Shown: positions 24,986 through 34,511 of the stretch, one piece after another
Numbering within the stretch: position 1 is the first letter of the stretch
Layout of the letters: each line of letters starts with the position of its first letter
Assembly (NCBI GenBank): GCA_029945425.1
Contig: JAQSDV010000001.1
Coordinates: 62,001 to 126,000 of the forward strand
From: a bacterium
GTDB lineage: Bacteria > Pseudomonadota > Alphaproteobacteria > Micavibrionales > UBA2020
Reading direction: 5' to 3'
DNA length: 64,000 bases
Made by a program: the position numbers and the translations under genes
Notes under the pieces: model-generated
Seen by the model: the letters and a program-made list of their open reading frames with translations, nothing else
Database searches by the model: none
What the model was told of the DNA's origin: nothing

Positions 24986-25858
24986 ATGCCCTCCACCCGC
25001 ATCCATTATATCGTCCGCAACCAGGGTGACGGCTCGGCTGGCGCGAGTTTCTATGGCGACAAGGAAAGCGCGCAGCTGGCGTCGGATATCGAGGATGAAG
25101 GCGGCGAAGCCTTCGGCGACAACCCCCATGCGCAGGATATGTCGTTCGATGCGAACGGCGCGCTGATGAACCCCGACAACACCTTGGCCGGCATCCGCCG
25201 CGAAATCGCGGAGCGCGAGGGCGAGGATGTGGAGGACGAAGACGACAGCATGACGGTCGCGTTTAACAAGGCATCGGTTCCTGCGCAAAACGGCCCCTAT
25301 ACCGGCACCGTCTGGTACGTGCTGACCAATGGCGGCGACGGCAGCGCGAATATCGCGTTCTTTGCCGATGAAGAAACCGCGGAACTTGCGGCAGAAGCCG
25401 AAAGCGAACCCCTGAACGAAAACGGCCCGCATAAAAAAGTTTTCAAATTCGACGAAAACGGCACGCTGCTGAACCCCTCCTCCAGCCTGTCCGCATTGAA
25501 ATCCGAACTGGCCGAATTGCGCGGCGAGGAAGTTGACGAGGACGAGATCGAGGAAGATACCCCCGCCCCCGCCCCCGCCGCTGCAAACGGCTTCGACATC
25601 GCGGGCAAGAAAATCGTCTTTACCGGCACGCTCTCCACCATGACCCGCAAACAGGCCGAAGCCACCGCCACCAGCCTTGGCGCGGAAGTCGTCGGTTCGG
25701 TCTCGAAAAACACCGATATTCTGGTCGTGGGCGCGGATGCAGGCTCGAAACTGCAAAAGGCGCAAGACCTTGGCGTGACGATCCTGACCGAAGCGGAATG
25801 GAATGCCCGTACAATAGGGAAATCCACGCCGCCGCGCCCCCAAACCCCGAAATTCTGA
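24986..25858 (+). CDS. BRCT-domain protein with a duplicated N-terminal module
   Basis: 290 residues, AAAGGA before ATG 24986. Residues about 5-85 and 105-185 are two copies of one module: [20 protein letters not shown] matches [20 protein letters not shown], and [20 protein letters not shown] matches [20 protein letters not shown]. Each ends in an acidic linker. The C-terminal ~75 residues are a BRCT domain of the DNA ligase A type: [20 protein letters not shown], with [20 protein letters not shown]. No ligase or polymerase domain is present. BRCT domains bind DNA ends or partner proteins; the repeated module is unknown to me. Confidence 0.85.
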   Translation: MPSTRIHYIVRNQGDGSAGASFYGDKESAQLASDIEDEGGEAFGDNPHAQDMSFDANGALMNPDNTLAGIRREIAEREGEDVEDEDDSMTVAFNKASVPAQNGPYTGTVWYVLTNGGDGSANIAFFADEETAELAAEAESEPLNENGPHKKVFKFDENGTLLNPSSSLSALKSELAELRGEEVDEDEIEEDTPAPAPAAANGFDIAGKKIVFTGTLSTMTRKQAEATATSLGAEVVGSVSKNTDILVVGADAGSKLQKAQDLGVTILTEAEWNARTIGKSTPPRPQTPKF

Positions 25859-25914
25859 ACGGAAACAGGCTGCTGATAGCTGTTTAACGGCGATTTCTGC
25901 GCTATACTTAAGGC

Positions 25915-26688
25915 ATGCAGGCCCTGTTAAACGAAATCATCGTCACCCACCTTTCCGCCTTCATGCTGGTGTTCATGCGCACGGGCATCGCGCTGATGAT
26001 CATGCCCGGCATCGGCGACAGTTTTGTGTCGCCGCAGGTGCGGCTGCATTTCGCGCTGGCCTTTGCGCTGGTCCTGACCCCGTTCCTCGCCCCCGTGCTG
26101 CCGCCCCTGCCCGCCGCCGCGCCGGATCTCGCCGCGCTGTTGCTGTCGGAGGCGTTTATCGGTTTCTTTATCGGCACGGTCATGCGGATCATGATTACCG
26201 CGCTCGATACCGCGGGCGGCGTGATTTCGATCCAGTCGGGTTTCGCCAACGCGCTTGTCTTCAACCCCATGACAGCGACGCAAGGCTCGGTCATCGGTGC
26301 GCTTTATTCGGTCACGGGCGTGACGCTGCTGTTCGTATCGAACATGCATCATTACATGCTGGCTTCCGTCATCGACAGCTACACGCTGTTCCCCGCGATG
26401 GCGAAAGCGCCGGAAATGCGCCCGATCATGGAGGTTGCGGTGCAGACCGTTTCCGCCGCCTTCCGCATCGGCATCCAGCTGGCGACGCCGTTTCTGATCA
26501 TCGGCACGATCGTGCAGTTCGGCTTTGGCCTGCTGGGCCGCCTGATGCCGCAGATACAGATTTTCTTCCTCGCACTCCCCGTCCAGATTTTGATGGGGCT
26601 TGTGATGCTGACCATGGTCTTTTCCGCCGGCATGATCTTCTGGATGAACAGCTTTGATTCCCTCGTCAACGACGCGCTGAACCCGTAA
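25915..26688 (+). CDS. fliR: Flagellar export gate protein FliR
   Basis: 257 residues, multi-spanning membrane protein. Conserved stretches: RTGIALMIMPGIGDSFVSPQ, TAGGVISIQSGFANALVFNP, ATPFLIIGTIVQFGFGLLGR and LPVQILMGLVMLTMVFSAGM. With FliP and FliQ it forms the export gate. AAGG precedes the ATG. It lies ten bases before flhB, the standard fliR-flhB order. Confidence 0.96.
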   Translation: MQALLNEIIVTHLSAFMLVFMRTGIALMIMPGIGDSFVSPQVRLHFALAFALVLTPFLAPVLPPLPAAAPDLAALLLSEAFIGFFIGTVMRIMITALDTAGGVISIQSGFANALVFNPMTATQGSVIGALYSVTGVTLLFVSNMHHYMLASVIDSYTLFPAMAKAPEMRPIMEVAVQTVSAAFRIGIQLATPFLIIGTIVQFGFGLLGRLMPQIQIFFLALPVQILMGLVMLTMVFSAGMIFWMNSFDSLVNDALNP

Positions 26689-26698
26689 AGGAACATGC

Positions 26699-27772
26699 AT
26701 GTCGGACAATGAATCAGATGACAGCCAGAAGACGGAAGATCCGACACCCAAGCGGCTGGAAGAGGCGCGAAAGCGCGGCCAGGTCATCTACAGCCGCGAA
26801 GTCACCAACTGGATCATGCTGTTCACCATCACGCTGCTGGTGCTGATCGCGGGCCCGTCGATCATGGCGGATTTGCAGACGACGCTGCGCACTTTCCTGT
26901 CCGACCCGCACCAGTACCCGACCGACGGCAAGGGGCTGATGGAGGTTTCCAAGGACCTGTTCTGGGCGGTGATGGGCGACCTGCTGCTGCCCTTCGCCGT
27001 GCTGATGGGGATGGGGATTTTGTCGGGCTATATCCAGACGGGGCCGATCTTCACCACCGAAACCATGAAACCGGATTTGAAAAAAATCTCGATCATGAAC
27101 GGGTTCCAGCGCCTGTTTTCGATGAAGTCCATCGCGGAATTCCTCAAGGGGCTGTTCAAGCTGGGCGTGGTGTCGGCGGCGATCTACCTCGCGCTCTGGC
27201 CCTATGCCGACAGCATTGAACATTTTGTCGGGCAGGAATTCGGCCCCGCGATGTCCGACCTTGAAACCATGTTCCTGAAGATGATGGGCGCGGCGCTGAT
27301 CGTGCTGTTCGTCCTCGCCATTGCCGATTACATGTACCAGCGCCACGATTTCATGTCGAAAATGCGCATGACCAAGCAGGAACTGAAGGACGAATATAAA
27401 CAGACCGAAGGCGACCCGCAGATCAAGGGCCGCCTGCGCGCGCTGCGCGAACAAAAGGCGCGCCAGCGCATGATGCAGGCGGTGCCGGAGGCCGATGTCG
27501 TCATCACCAACCCCACGCATTACGCCGTCGCGCTGAAATACGACCAGAAAGAAATGGCCGCGCCGCAGATGGTGGCCAAGGGCGTCGATGCCGTGGCGCA
27601 GCGCATCCGCGATGTCGCGGCGGAGAACAAGGTGCCGCTGGTCGAAAACCCCGCGCTCGCCCGCGCGCTGTATGATTCAATGGATATCGAGCAGACGATC
27701 CCGAACGAACATTTCAAGGCCGTCGCCGAGGTCATTTCCTACGTCTTCAAACTCAAGGGTAAAAAATTATGA
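26699..27772 (+). CDS. flhB: Flagellar export switch protein FlhB
   Basis: 357 residues with the full family plan: N-terminal EDPTPKRLEEARKRGQVIYS, four transmembrane segments up to about residue 215, and the cytoplasmic domain containing the NPTH autocleavage site (Asn271-Pro272) within VVITNPTHYAVALKY. Cleavage there changes export specificity from rod/hook to filament proteins. The stop overlaps the start of the next gene (ATGA). Confidence 0.97.
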   Translation: MSDNESDDSQKTEDPTPKRLEEARKRGQVIYSREVTNWIMLFTITLLVLIAGPSIMADLQTTLRTFLSDPHQYPTDGKGLMEVSKDLFWAVMGDLLLPFAVLMGMGILSGYIQTGPIFTTETMKPDLKKISIMNGFQRLFSMKSIAEFLKGLFKLGVVSAAIYLALWPYADSIEHFVGQEFGPAMSDLETMFLKMMGAALIVLFVLAIADYMYQRHDFMSKMRMTKQELKDEYKQTEGDPQIKGRLRALREQKARQRMMQAVPEADVVITNPTHYAVALKYDQKEMAAPQMVAKGVDAVAQRIRDVAAENKVPLVENPALARALYDSMDIEQTIPNEHFKAVAEVISYVFKLKGKKL

Positions 27773-28443
27773 TGCGTTATTTCACGCTGCTGCTCGCGGT
27801 CATGCTGGCGGCCACGCCCGCGCTGGGTTTTGGCGGCACGAAGCCGGTTGCGACCAGCCCGCTTTATATCGCGATGCTCTATCACAAACTGGCCGGTGAC
27901 GCGCCCGATTTCGCGGGCTGGACGAAGCAATGGGATCTCTACCAGAAAACCGACATGGCCGACCGCCCCGCCCTCCTCGACAAGCGCGTGGGGGAGATGA
28001 CCAACACCTTCAACCTGATGACGCCGGCGGAACCCATTATCGTGCAGTCGCGCATCAAGCTGTCCACCTATAGCGCGACCAATCAGGGCTTCTTCGTCCA
28101 GAATTTCAACGATGTGACGTTTTTCAACTATTCCTATATGGGCAAACGCTACGCCCTGATCCCGGGCGGCGCTGCGAAATACCAGTGGCTGAAGGCCCCC
28201 GCGAACATGGCCGAGGCCATCATGCGCGAAACCGATAACGGCACGGCAGGCAAGGTGACGCTTACCCTGATTTCCATGCGCGCCGACCCCAAACCGCTGG
28301 TCATGAACGGCACACCCTATAACCTGCTGATGGCCGATATCTCGAAAATCGAATTATGGTCAAAAGACGGCAAAACCCTCGTCTGGGACAGCCAGATCGG
28401 CGAAAGCAAGGGCCGCAAGGATCTGCTGAATTTGAGGCCGTAA
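27769..28443 (+). CDS. Hypothetical secreted protein downstream of flhB
   Basis: 224 residues; signal peptide MMRYFTLLLAVMLAATPALG with cleavage near residue 20. The mature protein has segments such as TSPLYIAMLYHKLAGDAPDF, FFVQNFNDVTFFNYSYMGKR and VTLTLISMRADPKPLVMNGT, suggesting a compact alpha/beta domain. The position between flhB and cckA and the overlapping start point to co-expression with flhB. No family is confidently recognised. It converges on the pentapeptide-repeat gene with one base between stops. Confidence 0.75.
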   Translation: MMRYFTLLLAVMLAATPALGFGGTKPVATSPLYIAMLYHKLAGDAPDFAGWTKQWDLYQKTDMADRPALLDKRVGEMTNTFNLMTPAEPIIVQSRIKLSTYSATNQGFFVQNFNDVTFFNYSYMGKRYALIPGGAAKYQWLKAPANMAEAIMRETDNGTAGKVTLTLISMRADPKPLVMNGTPYNLLMADISKIELWSKDGKTLVWDSQIGESKGRKDLLNLRP

Positions 28444-28444
28444 G

Positions 28445-29602
28445 CTATTTGCAACCTTCTGTTGGCTTCGCCCCCGCTGCAACCGGATCAAAGCCTTCCG
28501 GCCAAACCGTTTTGCAGTCATATACGCTGCCCGTCAACATTAACCCCTTTATAAACGCATCTTTAAAATTCACATTCGTAAAACTGCTGTTTAAAAAACG
28601 CGCCGAGGAAAGTTCTGCCTTACTGAAATCGACACGGTAGAAACTCGTATCCTCGATTTTCGCATTGAAAAAATTGCTGTCCGAAAAATTGGTGTCGAAA
28701 AAGTAGCTTCTATCTATATTGGCATTCATAAAATCCGAGTCAGAAAAATTACTTTTATTGATATATACCTTGTTCGCGTAAAATCCTTGGAAATTGTGGC
28801 GTGGCTTTTCAACACTTTGCAAACTTATTTCTTCCAGTAAAATGGGATTGGCAATGCCCATATCTTTTCTCAGAAGAGAGGCTAGACTCACCGCTCGCCC
28901 AATCGCTTCTGTGTGGTACCCACCGCGGTTCTGATTTAAAATGTCGGGAATTTCGTGGGCAGCATCCGTTTCAAGAAAATCTTTTATCGCTTGCACTTTC
29001 TTTTGTTTGTACAACACCGTCATAAGGTTATCTATCGCCCATAAATCCCTTTTGTCCCTTTTAATCAAATCTTGCAAAACAACTTCTGCTTGCTGAAAAT
29101 CCCGCCAGTTTAAAAAATGTTTTGCCTTTTTTCTTAACCAGACGTCCTTGTCTCCATTCTGCGCTGCAAGAGCAGCATCGATGAATTCAAGCTGCTTCAT
29201 CTTGACTTCAAATATGCGGCGTTCGTCACTGTCGCTTTGATCACCCCTGACTAAATGGGTCCATCCACTCTGAAGGAGCCTAGGCTCCAGTGGATATTCG
29301 CCACCGAAAAATACAACGTATTTCTCTCCTTTATTGAAATAAAGGTCACATGAAGTATTGCCGGAACCGGCTCCCAGTTCTATTTCGTCGTCAATTATTC
29401 CCTTATAAATTTTATCAACGCGAAATTTTACCTTTCTGGATTTTTCTGGCGTTAGAGCAACATCGATAACTTCTCCCTCGAATATCATGAGTGCTGACTT
29501 GTATTGATCTTCTGGAGATAAATATCTGCTACCGCATGCAAAGACGTCGCACGACCAGAAGCACATAAGCATCAACATGGCAGTTAAATGTCGGCAACGC
29601 AT
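28445..29602 (-). CDS. Secreted protein with netrin/TIMP-like, helical and pentapeptide-repeat regions
   Basis: 385 residues from ATG 29602 (the frame opens at 29635). A signal peptide ends near DVFA-CGSRY. Residues about 25-110 (MIFEGEVIDVALTPEKSRKV, KFRVDKIYKGI, CDLYFNKGEKYVVFFGGEYP) resemble the cysteine-bearing NTR/TIMP fold. A helical middle follows, and the C-terminus has pentapeptide repeats (SNFSDSDFMNANIDRSYFFD; SNFFNAKIEDTSFYRVDFSK), which form a right-handed beta helix. Base composition is visibly AT-richer than the flagellar genes, suggesting acquisition. Function unknown. Confidence 0.75.
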   Translation of the reverse strand: MRCRHLTAMLMLMCFWSCDVFACGSRYLSPEDQYKSALMIFEGEVIDVALTPEKSRKVKFRVDKIYKGIIDDEIELGAGSGNTSCDLYFNKGEKYVVFFGGEYPLEPRLLQSGWTHLVRGDQSDSDERRIFEVKMKQLEFIDAALAAQNGDKDVWLRKKAKHFLNWRDFQQAEVVLQDLIKRDKRDLWAIDNLMTVLYKQKKVQAIKDFLETDAAHEIPDILNQNRGGYHTEAIGRAVSLASLLRKDMGIANPILLEEISLQSVEKPRHNFQGFYANKVYINKSNFSDSDFMNANIDRSYFFDTNFSDSNFFNAKIEDTSFYRVDFSKAELSSARFLNSSFTNVNFKDAFIKGLMLTGSVYDCKTVWPEGFDPVAAGAKPTEGCK

Positions 29603-29761
29603 GGCTTGGCCTTTCGCCTTATATGACCTAAACATTCTAACGTAGCCATATTGTGAATGGGTTAAGGCCCATTAGGTAAAATCGAGGCGCTCACCCTTGT
29701 GAAAATATTGAATTTTTAACCTCTTAACGGCTAAAATGGGGCAAAGGAAACCTGCCCGCCC

Positions 29762-32266
29762 GTGAACCCGCCCAATAATCCGAATAACGGCTTTTTTCTC
29801 GAGAAGAAGCCTGAAAAAACCGAGAGCCCGACGGCCGTGCGGAACGCGAAAGCGATCATGCTGTTCATGGCGGGGATCGCGTATGTGTTCCTTGCGGTCG
29901 GGCTTGTCTATGTGCGGCTGCATGGCGGGTTCGGCATGTCGCTGCTGGCGATTTATTTTTACGGGCTGATCGGCGGCCTTGCGCTGCTGCTGCTCAACCG
30001 CAGTTTTTCCGACGCCGACCGCAGCCGCAAAATCCTGACCGAAGTTCTGGAGAAAAGCGCCGAGGCGCGCGCGATCAGCGACGGGCAGGGCAAGACGATT
30101 TACGCCAATGCCCGTTTCAGCAAAATGGTCGAAGGTTTGGGCGACCCTTCCATCGGCGCGTTCACGCGGCTGTTCGAACACCAGAAGAAAATCGAAAAAA
30201 CGCTGGAGGATTTGCAGAACAAGGCATCGCCCGCGGGTTCCGCCTCGACCGAAATCCAGACGCGCATGCGCGGCAAGACGATCTGGTATCAGGTCACCTG
30301 CCAGTTCATTATCGGCTGGCCCGGCTATGTGCATTGGCGCTTTGACGACATCACGCACCGCTACCAGATGGAATCCGCGATCCGCGAGGAACGCGAAAAG
30401 CTGCGCGATTTCACCGACAACGCGCCCGTCGGTTTCTTCTCCGTCGATGAAGACGGACGCCTGCAATTCGCCAACGATACGCTGCTGCGCCTGCTGGGCG
30501 CGGATGCGCGCACGATATTGGGCAAGACCAAGCTGCATGATTTCCTTGTCAACCCGCCTGTCACCGGCAAGCCCTATGACTGTTTCGAGGGCGGCGGGTA
30601 TCACCAGCATGGCGAGACATTGATGAAGGGCGCGGGCGGCCGCGTGTTCAAGGCCGCGATCACCCATTCGATCACCAAGGATGAAGAAGGCAAGGTTATC
30701 TCCCGCTCCGTCGTCTATGACATGACGACGGAACAGAAGATGCAGCAGGCCTTGCGTGAATCCGAAGACCGTTTCGAGCGCTTGTTCGAGGAAGCGCCTG
30801 TCGGCATTTGCATGCTGACCGCGAACGGCGTTATTTCGGATGCGAACGCGACGCTGGCCGCCATGCTGCGCCTGCCCGTCAACGCGCTGAACGGCAAATC
30901 GCTGCTGCAATTCATCCACAAGGACCAGCAGCACCGCGCCGAAGACTGGCTGAAACACCTTGCGCGCGGCGAACATTCCGACCCGTTCCTTGAAGTGCAG
31001 ATCAAGGGCTCGATCGAGATCATCACGCAGATCTATGCGCGTAAATTCAAGGCCGGCGACGATTTCGTTTTGCACTTCATCGACCTGACCGAACAGAAGA
31101 AACTCGAAAAACAATTCACGCAGTCGCAAAAGATGCAGGCCGTCGGCCAGCTGGCGGGCGGTATCGCGCACGACTTTAACAACCTTTTGACCGCCATGAT
31201 CGGCTTCTGCGACCTGCTCCTGCTGCGCCACAAACCGGGCGATCCGTCTTTCGCCGACATCATGCAGATCAAGCAGAATGCGAACCGCGCCGCCAACCTT
31301 GTGCGCCAGCTGCTCGCCTTCTCCCGCCAGCAGACGTTGCAGCCGCGTATGCTCGACCTTGCCGAAGTATTGAGCGAATTGTCGCATCTGCTGCGCCGCC
31401 TCATCGGCTCCAACATCGAATTGCGCCTCAGCCATTCGACGGATATCAGCCTGATTAAAGCCGACCAAGGCCAGATGGAACAGGTGCTGATCAACCTTGT
31501 CGTCAATGCGCGCGACGCGATGGCGAATGGCGGCAAGCTGCTCATCCGCACCTCGAACATGACCAACAAGACGGGCATCAAGCTGGCGAACGATGAAACG
31601 CTGCCCCCCGGCGACTGGGCGATGATCGAGGTGGAGGATACCGGCACCGGCATCAACCCCGACATCATGGGCCGCATTTTCGAGCCGTTCTTCTCGACCA
31701 AGGAAGTCGGCGCGGGCACGGGCCTCGGCCTTGCGACCGTCCACGGCATCATCCACCAGACGGGCGGTTATATCTCGGTCAAATCGGTGATGGCGCAGGG
31801 CACGACATTCATCATCTACCTCCCCCGCTTCGCCGAAACCGCCGGCGCGAAAAAAGCCGAAGTGGTCGAGGAAAAAGCCGTCATCAGCGACCTCACCGGT
31901 TCCGCAAAGATTTTGCTGGTGGAGGACGAGGACGCGGTGCGCACCTTCTCCGCCCGCGCGCTGTCGAACAAGGGTTATCAGGTGATGGACGCATCCGGCG
32001 GTGTCGCCGCGCTGAAAATCCTCGACGAGAAAAAATTCACGCCCGAAATCCTGATCACCGACGTCATGATGCCCGAAATGGACGGCACGACGCTGGCGAA
32101 ACAGGTGAAGGAAAAATATCCGCAGATTAAAATTATCTTCATTTCCGGCTATGCCGAAGACCGCTTCAAGGAGCATCTCGGCGCCGACGTCTATTTCCTG
32201 CCCAAGCCCTTTACCCTCAAGCAGCTCGCGACCAAGGTAAAGGAAGTCATCGAGACGAAGGGATGA
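29762..32266 (+). CDS. cckA: Hybrid sensor histidine kinase CckA
   Basis: 834 residues from a GTG start. Two transmembrane helices (about 30-50 and 58-76), PAS domains (about 215-330 and 335-450), a DHp domain with phospho-acceptor His470 in GGIAHDFNNLLTAMIGFCDL, an HATPase_c domain (N box LINLVVNARDAM; G boxes VEDTGTGI and GAGTGLGLATV), and a receiver domain with phospho-acceptor Asp767 in ILITDVMMPEMDG. This is the CckA arrangement; CckA phosphorylates CtrA and CpdR through ChpT in alphaproteobacteria. Adjacency to fliR-flhB is a common neighbourhood in this class. Confidence 0.93.
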   Translation: MNPPNNPNNGFFLEKKPEKTESPTAVRNAKAIMLFMAGIAYVFLAVGLVYVRLHGGFGMSLLAIYFYGLIGGLALLLLNRSFSDADRSRKILTEVLEKSAEARAISDGQGKTIYANARFSKMVEGLGDPSIGAFTRLFEHQKKIEKTLEDLQNKASPAGSASTEIQTRMRGKTIWYQVTCQFIIGWPGYVHWRFDDITHRYQMESAIREEREKLRDFTDNAPVGFFSVDEDGRLQFANDTLLRLLGADARTILGKTKLHDFLVNPPVTGKPYDCFEGGGYHQHGETLMKGAGGRVFKAAITHSITKDEEGKVISRSVVYDMTTEQKMQQALRESEDRFERLFEEAPVGICMLTANGVISDANATLAAMLRLPVNALNGKSLLQFIHKDQQHRAEDWLKHLARGEHSDPFLEVQIKGSIEIITQIYARKFKAGDDFVLHFIDLTEQKKLEKQFTQSQKMQAVGQLAGGIAHDFNNLLTAMIGFCDLLLLRHKPGDPSFADIMQIKQNANRAANLVRQLLAFSRQQTLQPRMLDLAEVLSELSHLLRRLIGSNIELRLSHSTDISLIKADQGQMEQVLINLVVNARDAMANGGKLLIRTSNMTNKTGIKLANDETLPPGDWAMIEVEDTGTGINPDIMGRIFEPFFSTKEVGAGTGLGLATVHGIIHQTGGYISVKSVMAQGTTFIIYLPRFAETAGAKKAEVVEEKAVISDLTGSAKILLVEDEDAVRTFSARALSNKGYQVMDASGGVAALKILDEKKFTPEILITDVMMPEMDGTTLAKQVKEKYPQIKIIFISGYAEDRFKEHLGADVYFLPKPFTLKQLATKVKEVIETKG

Positions 32267-32270
32267 CGGC

Positions 32271-32816
32271 ATGACGTATGATTTCAAGGACGTCAGAGTG
32301 CTGGTGGTCGAAACCTCTCCCCCGCTGTTCGATCTGGTGAAGGGCGTGCTGACGTTTTTCACCGTGCCGGAAAAATACATCCATTCCGCCTACGGGATTG
32401 ACGAGGCCTATGCGAAATTCGCGTCCGACAACCACGACCTTGTGATCGTCGACTGGCTGCAAAATCCCGACCGGGGCTTGACCTTTACGCGGCGGCTGCG
32501 GATGGATTCAACCTCGCCAAACCCCTTCGTCCCCATCCTGATGATGGCGGGTTCCGGCCACCAGAACCGCGTCATCAAGGCGCGCGACGCGGGCGTGTCC
32601 GACTACCTTGTGAAACCCTTCACCGCCCGCGCCCTGTCGCAGAAGATCGAGCATATTGTCGAGCATCCGCGCAGCTTCGTGCTGGCGGAGGGCTATACCG
32701 GCCCCGACCGCCGCCGCAAAAACATGAAATTCGACCATCCCGACCGCCGCGCCGACCTCATCAACCCCGCCATGCCCGTCGCCTTCCGCAACACAGACGA
32801 CAGCAAAAAACGCTGA
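32271..32816 (+). CDS. Single-domain response regulator with a basic C-terminal tail
   Basis: 181 residues, four bases after cckA. Receiver domain at about 8-128: acceptor Asp in LVIVDWLQNPDRG, conserved Lys in DYLVKPFTARAL. The first acidic pocket residue pair is reduced (VLVVETSP, with Glu where Asp-Asp or Glu-Asp is usual). The tail holds YTGPDRRRKN and DHPDRRADL, short basic motifs that I have seen in other alphaproteobacterial single-domain regulators. No output domain, so it probably acts by protein contact or as a phosphate sink. A CckA link is suggested only by position. Confidence 0.85.
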   Translation: MTYDFKDVRVLVVETSPPLFDLVKGVLTFFTVPEKYIHSAYGIDEAYAKFASDNHDLVIVDWLQNPDRGLTFTRRLRMDSTSPNPFVPILMMAGSGHQNRVIKARDAGVSDYLVKPFTARALSQKIEHIVEHPRSFVLAEGYTGPDRRRKNMKFDHPDRRADLINPAMPVAFRNTDDSKKR

Positions 32817-32905
32817 TGCCCCCCTTTGTCCTCAATGTCATCGTGACGCTGGTGGCAATTGGCCTTGGGATCGCGGTCGCCTGGCTCCGGAAACGCCGGA
32901 ATTAG
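32816..32905 (+). CDS. Possible 29-residue membrane peptide
   Basis: ATG 32816 overlaps the response regulator stop codon (TGATG), a coupling arrangement. The product, beginning MPPFVLNVIVTLVAIGLGIA, is one hydrophobic helix followed by a basic end (WLRKRRN), as expected for a small single-pass protein with the positive side in the cytoplasm. Too short for homology arguments. Confidence 0.45.
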   Translation: MPPFVLNVIVTLVAIGLGIAVAWLRKRRN

Positions 32906-32977
32906 GCCCCCCTTGGAACTCTCCTGCCGCATGTCGCGTAGGCTATGGCGACCGGAGTTTTTAGCCGAGGGTTTCAC

Positions 32978-33181
32978 ATGCCGACCATGCATATCAATAT
33001 CGAACGTCCCCCCGTCACCGACCCGGTCAAGGTCACGCTGCCCGAACAGGCCATCGGGAGGCCGCAACCCACCCAAGTCGTGATACCGGAGGAAGACCTG
33101 CTGGAATATGAGGCCATGATCGCGGCCGATCTGGGCGTTATCGGCGGTCCTTTGGTCAACGCGCATGTGAATCCCAGATAA
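32978..33181 (+). CDS. Hypothetical 67-residue protein
   Basis: I choose ATG 32978 (MPTMHINIERPPVTDPVKVT) over 32945. The product is rich in Pro and Ile/Val with VVIPEEDLLEYEAMIAADLG in its second half. No membrane segment and no known domain. It lies on the cckA strand, 72 bases after the small peptide ORF. Function unknown. Confidence 0.5.
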   Translation: MPTMHINIERPPVTDPVKVTLPEQAIGRPQPTQVVIPEEDLLEYEAMIAADLGVIGGPLVNAHVNPR

Positions 33182-33268
33182 TTCAGCCCGTTACCCGCCG
33201 CTCAATTGATTTGCATAACTATTTCGCGCCTGCTATCTTGCGCCAGTATCAAACTGTACCGGATCAAG

Positions 33269-34489
33269 ATGCCCACGCCCGCCGCCCCCTTACCGCAAGA
33301 CGCAGTATCACTGCTGGAAATCCGCGACAGCCTCGCGGGTTATCTGGCGGCGCTGGACGACCGCGCGGCGCGGCACCGCGAATGGCTGCAGTCGCAGGAG
33401 GCATTGGTTTTGGTCGCCCATCACCGCGTCAGCCAGCTGGTGGGTCAGGGGCTGGAGCGTGATGCCATCTATACGACGGAGTTGCTGGGCGAAGTTGCCG
33501 GCATCGTGCTGGCAACTGGCGGGCTGGATAAACTGGCGCGCAAAAGCTTTGGCGCGAATACCGATATGCTGCGCCCGCGCGCGCTTATCCCCGCACGCTT
33601 CACCGAAAATATCATTCCGCCCGACCTGCCCGATGGATTGATCCCTGTCCCCGTCGTCGCGCCGGAACCGGAAACCGCCGCGCCGGAGAAGCCGTGGTGG
33701 AAACCCGACTGGATGAAAAAGAAACCAGAAGCACCTGCGGAATCCCCCCATGCCGCGCGCCAGCGCCGGCGGCAGGAATGGCAGGACGCGCAGGACGAAA
33801 TCACATCCCTGCAAAGCGACCGCCATTACTATATCGACAGCCTGATGGACTGGGTCGGCGACAGCCTTGCCTCAAACGGGGCGCAGGACGCGCAGATGCA
33901 AGGATACCAGAACCCGAAGCGCATAGCCGAACTGGCCACCCGCGACCACGCGGTTGGCATGCTGAAAAATGTGGCTGAACTGCAGCAAAGCGCGGTGCTG
34001 TACACCGACATCGCCACGATGCTCGACGAACAGCGCATCACGGAATTCGCCGCCATGCTGCCCGAACTGTTCGCCAAACCCGATACCGCGATTGCGCGTA
34101 CCTTGCGCGAAACGCTGCTGCAGGATTACCATTCCGTCAGCTTCGCCGAAATCGCGCTGACCAAGGTTGCGCACCGCGACGACCAGTTATTGCTGTTCCG
34201 CGCCGCGCTGGAGGTGGAACCCGAACTGAAATTCACCGGATTGAAAAAACGCGGCGAAATCCTCGACCGCATCCGCGAAGAAACCGAAAAGAAACACAAA
34301 CCCCTCAGCGACAAGGCGCTCCGCCTCGCCCGCAAGAAACTGGACGCGATGGACGAGGCCCGCGAAGACGGCGTCAAACGCCGCCGCCCCCAGCCCGTGA
34401 CCCTGTCCGACTTATTTAATGCCGCCGTCGACGCGATCGAGGAAGCCCTCATCCGCCGCAAATCTGCCGCACCCGCGCCGCGCCGATAA
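33269..34489 (+). CDS. Hypothetical protein, mostly helical
   Basis: 406 residues from ATG 33269 (MPTPAAPLPQDAVSLLEIRD). Residues about 1-100 are helical, followed by a Pro/Trp/Lys-rich linker (APEKPWWKPDWMKKKPEAPA, about 140-170), then a long helical part (LLFRAALEVEPELKFTGLKK; DGVKRRRPQPVTLSDLFNAA). No signal peptide or membrane segment. No family recognised. A good terminator follows. Confidence 0.7.
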   Translation: MPTPAAPLPQDAVSLLEIRDSLAGYLAALDDRAARHREWLQSQEALVLVAHHRVSQLVGQGLERDAIYTTELLGEVAGIVLATGGLDKLARKSFGANTDMLRPRALIPARFTENIIPPDLPDGLIPVPVVAPEPETAAPEKPWWKPDWMKKKPEAPAESPHAARQRRRQEWQDAQDEITSLQSDRHYYIDSLMDWVGDSLASNGAQDAQMQGYQNPKRIAELATRDHAVGMLKNVAELQQSAVLYTDIATMLDEQRITEFAAMLPELFAKPDTAIARTLRETLLQDYHSVSFAEIALTKVAHRDDQLLLFRAALEVEPELKFTGLKKRGEILDRIREETEKKHKPLSDKALRLARKKLDAMDEAREDGVKRRRPQPVTLSDLFNAAVDAIEEALIRRKSAAPAPRR

Positions 34490-34511
34490 CTTCCGAAATG
34501 ACAAAAGAAAA

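Noticed and set aside
29672..32380. 902-codon open frame antisense to cckA
   Set aside because: It is a shadow of the strongly biased cckA codon use. The translation is rich in Arg, His and Gln with no domain, and cckA itself is certain.
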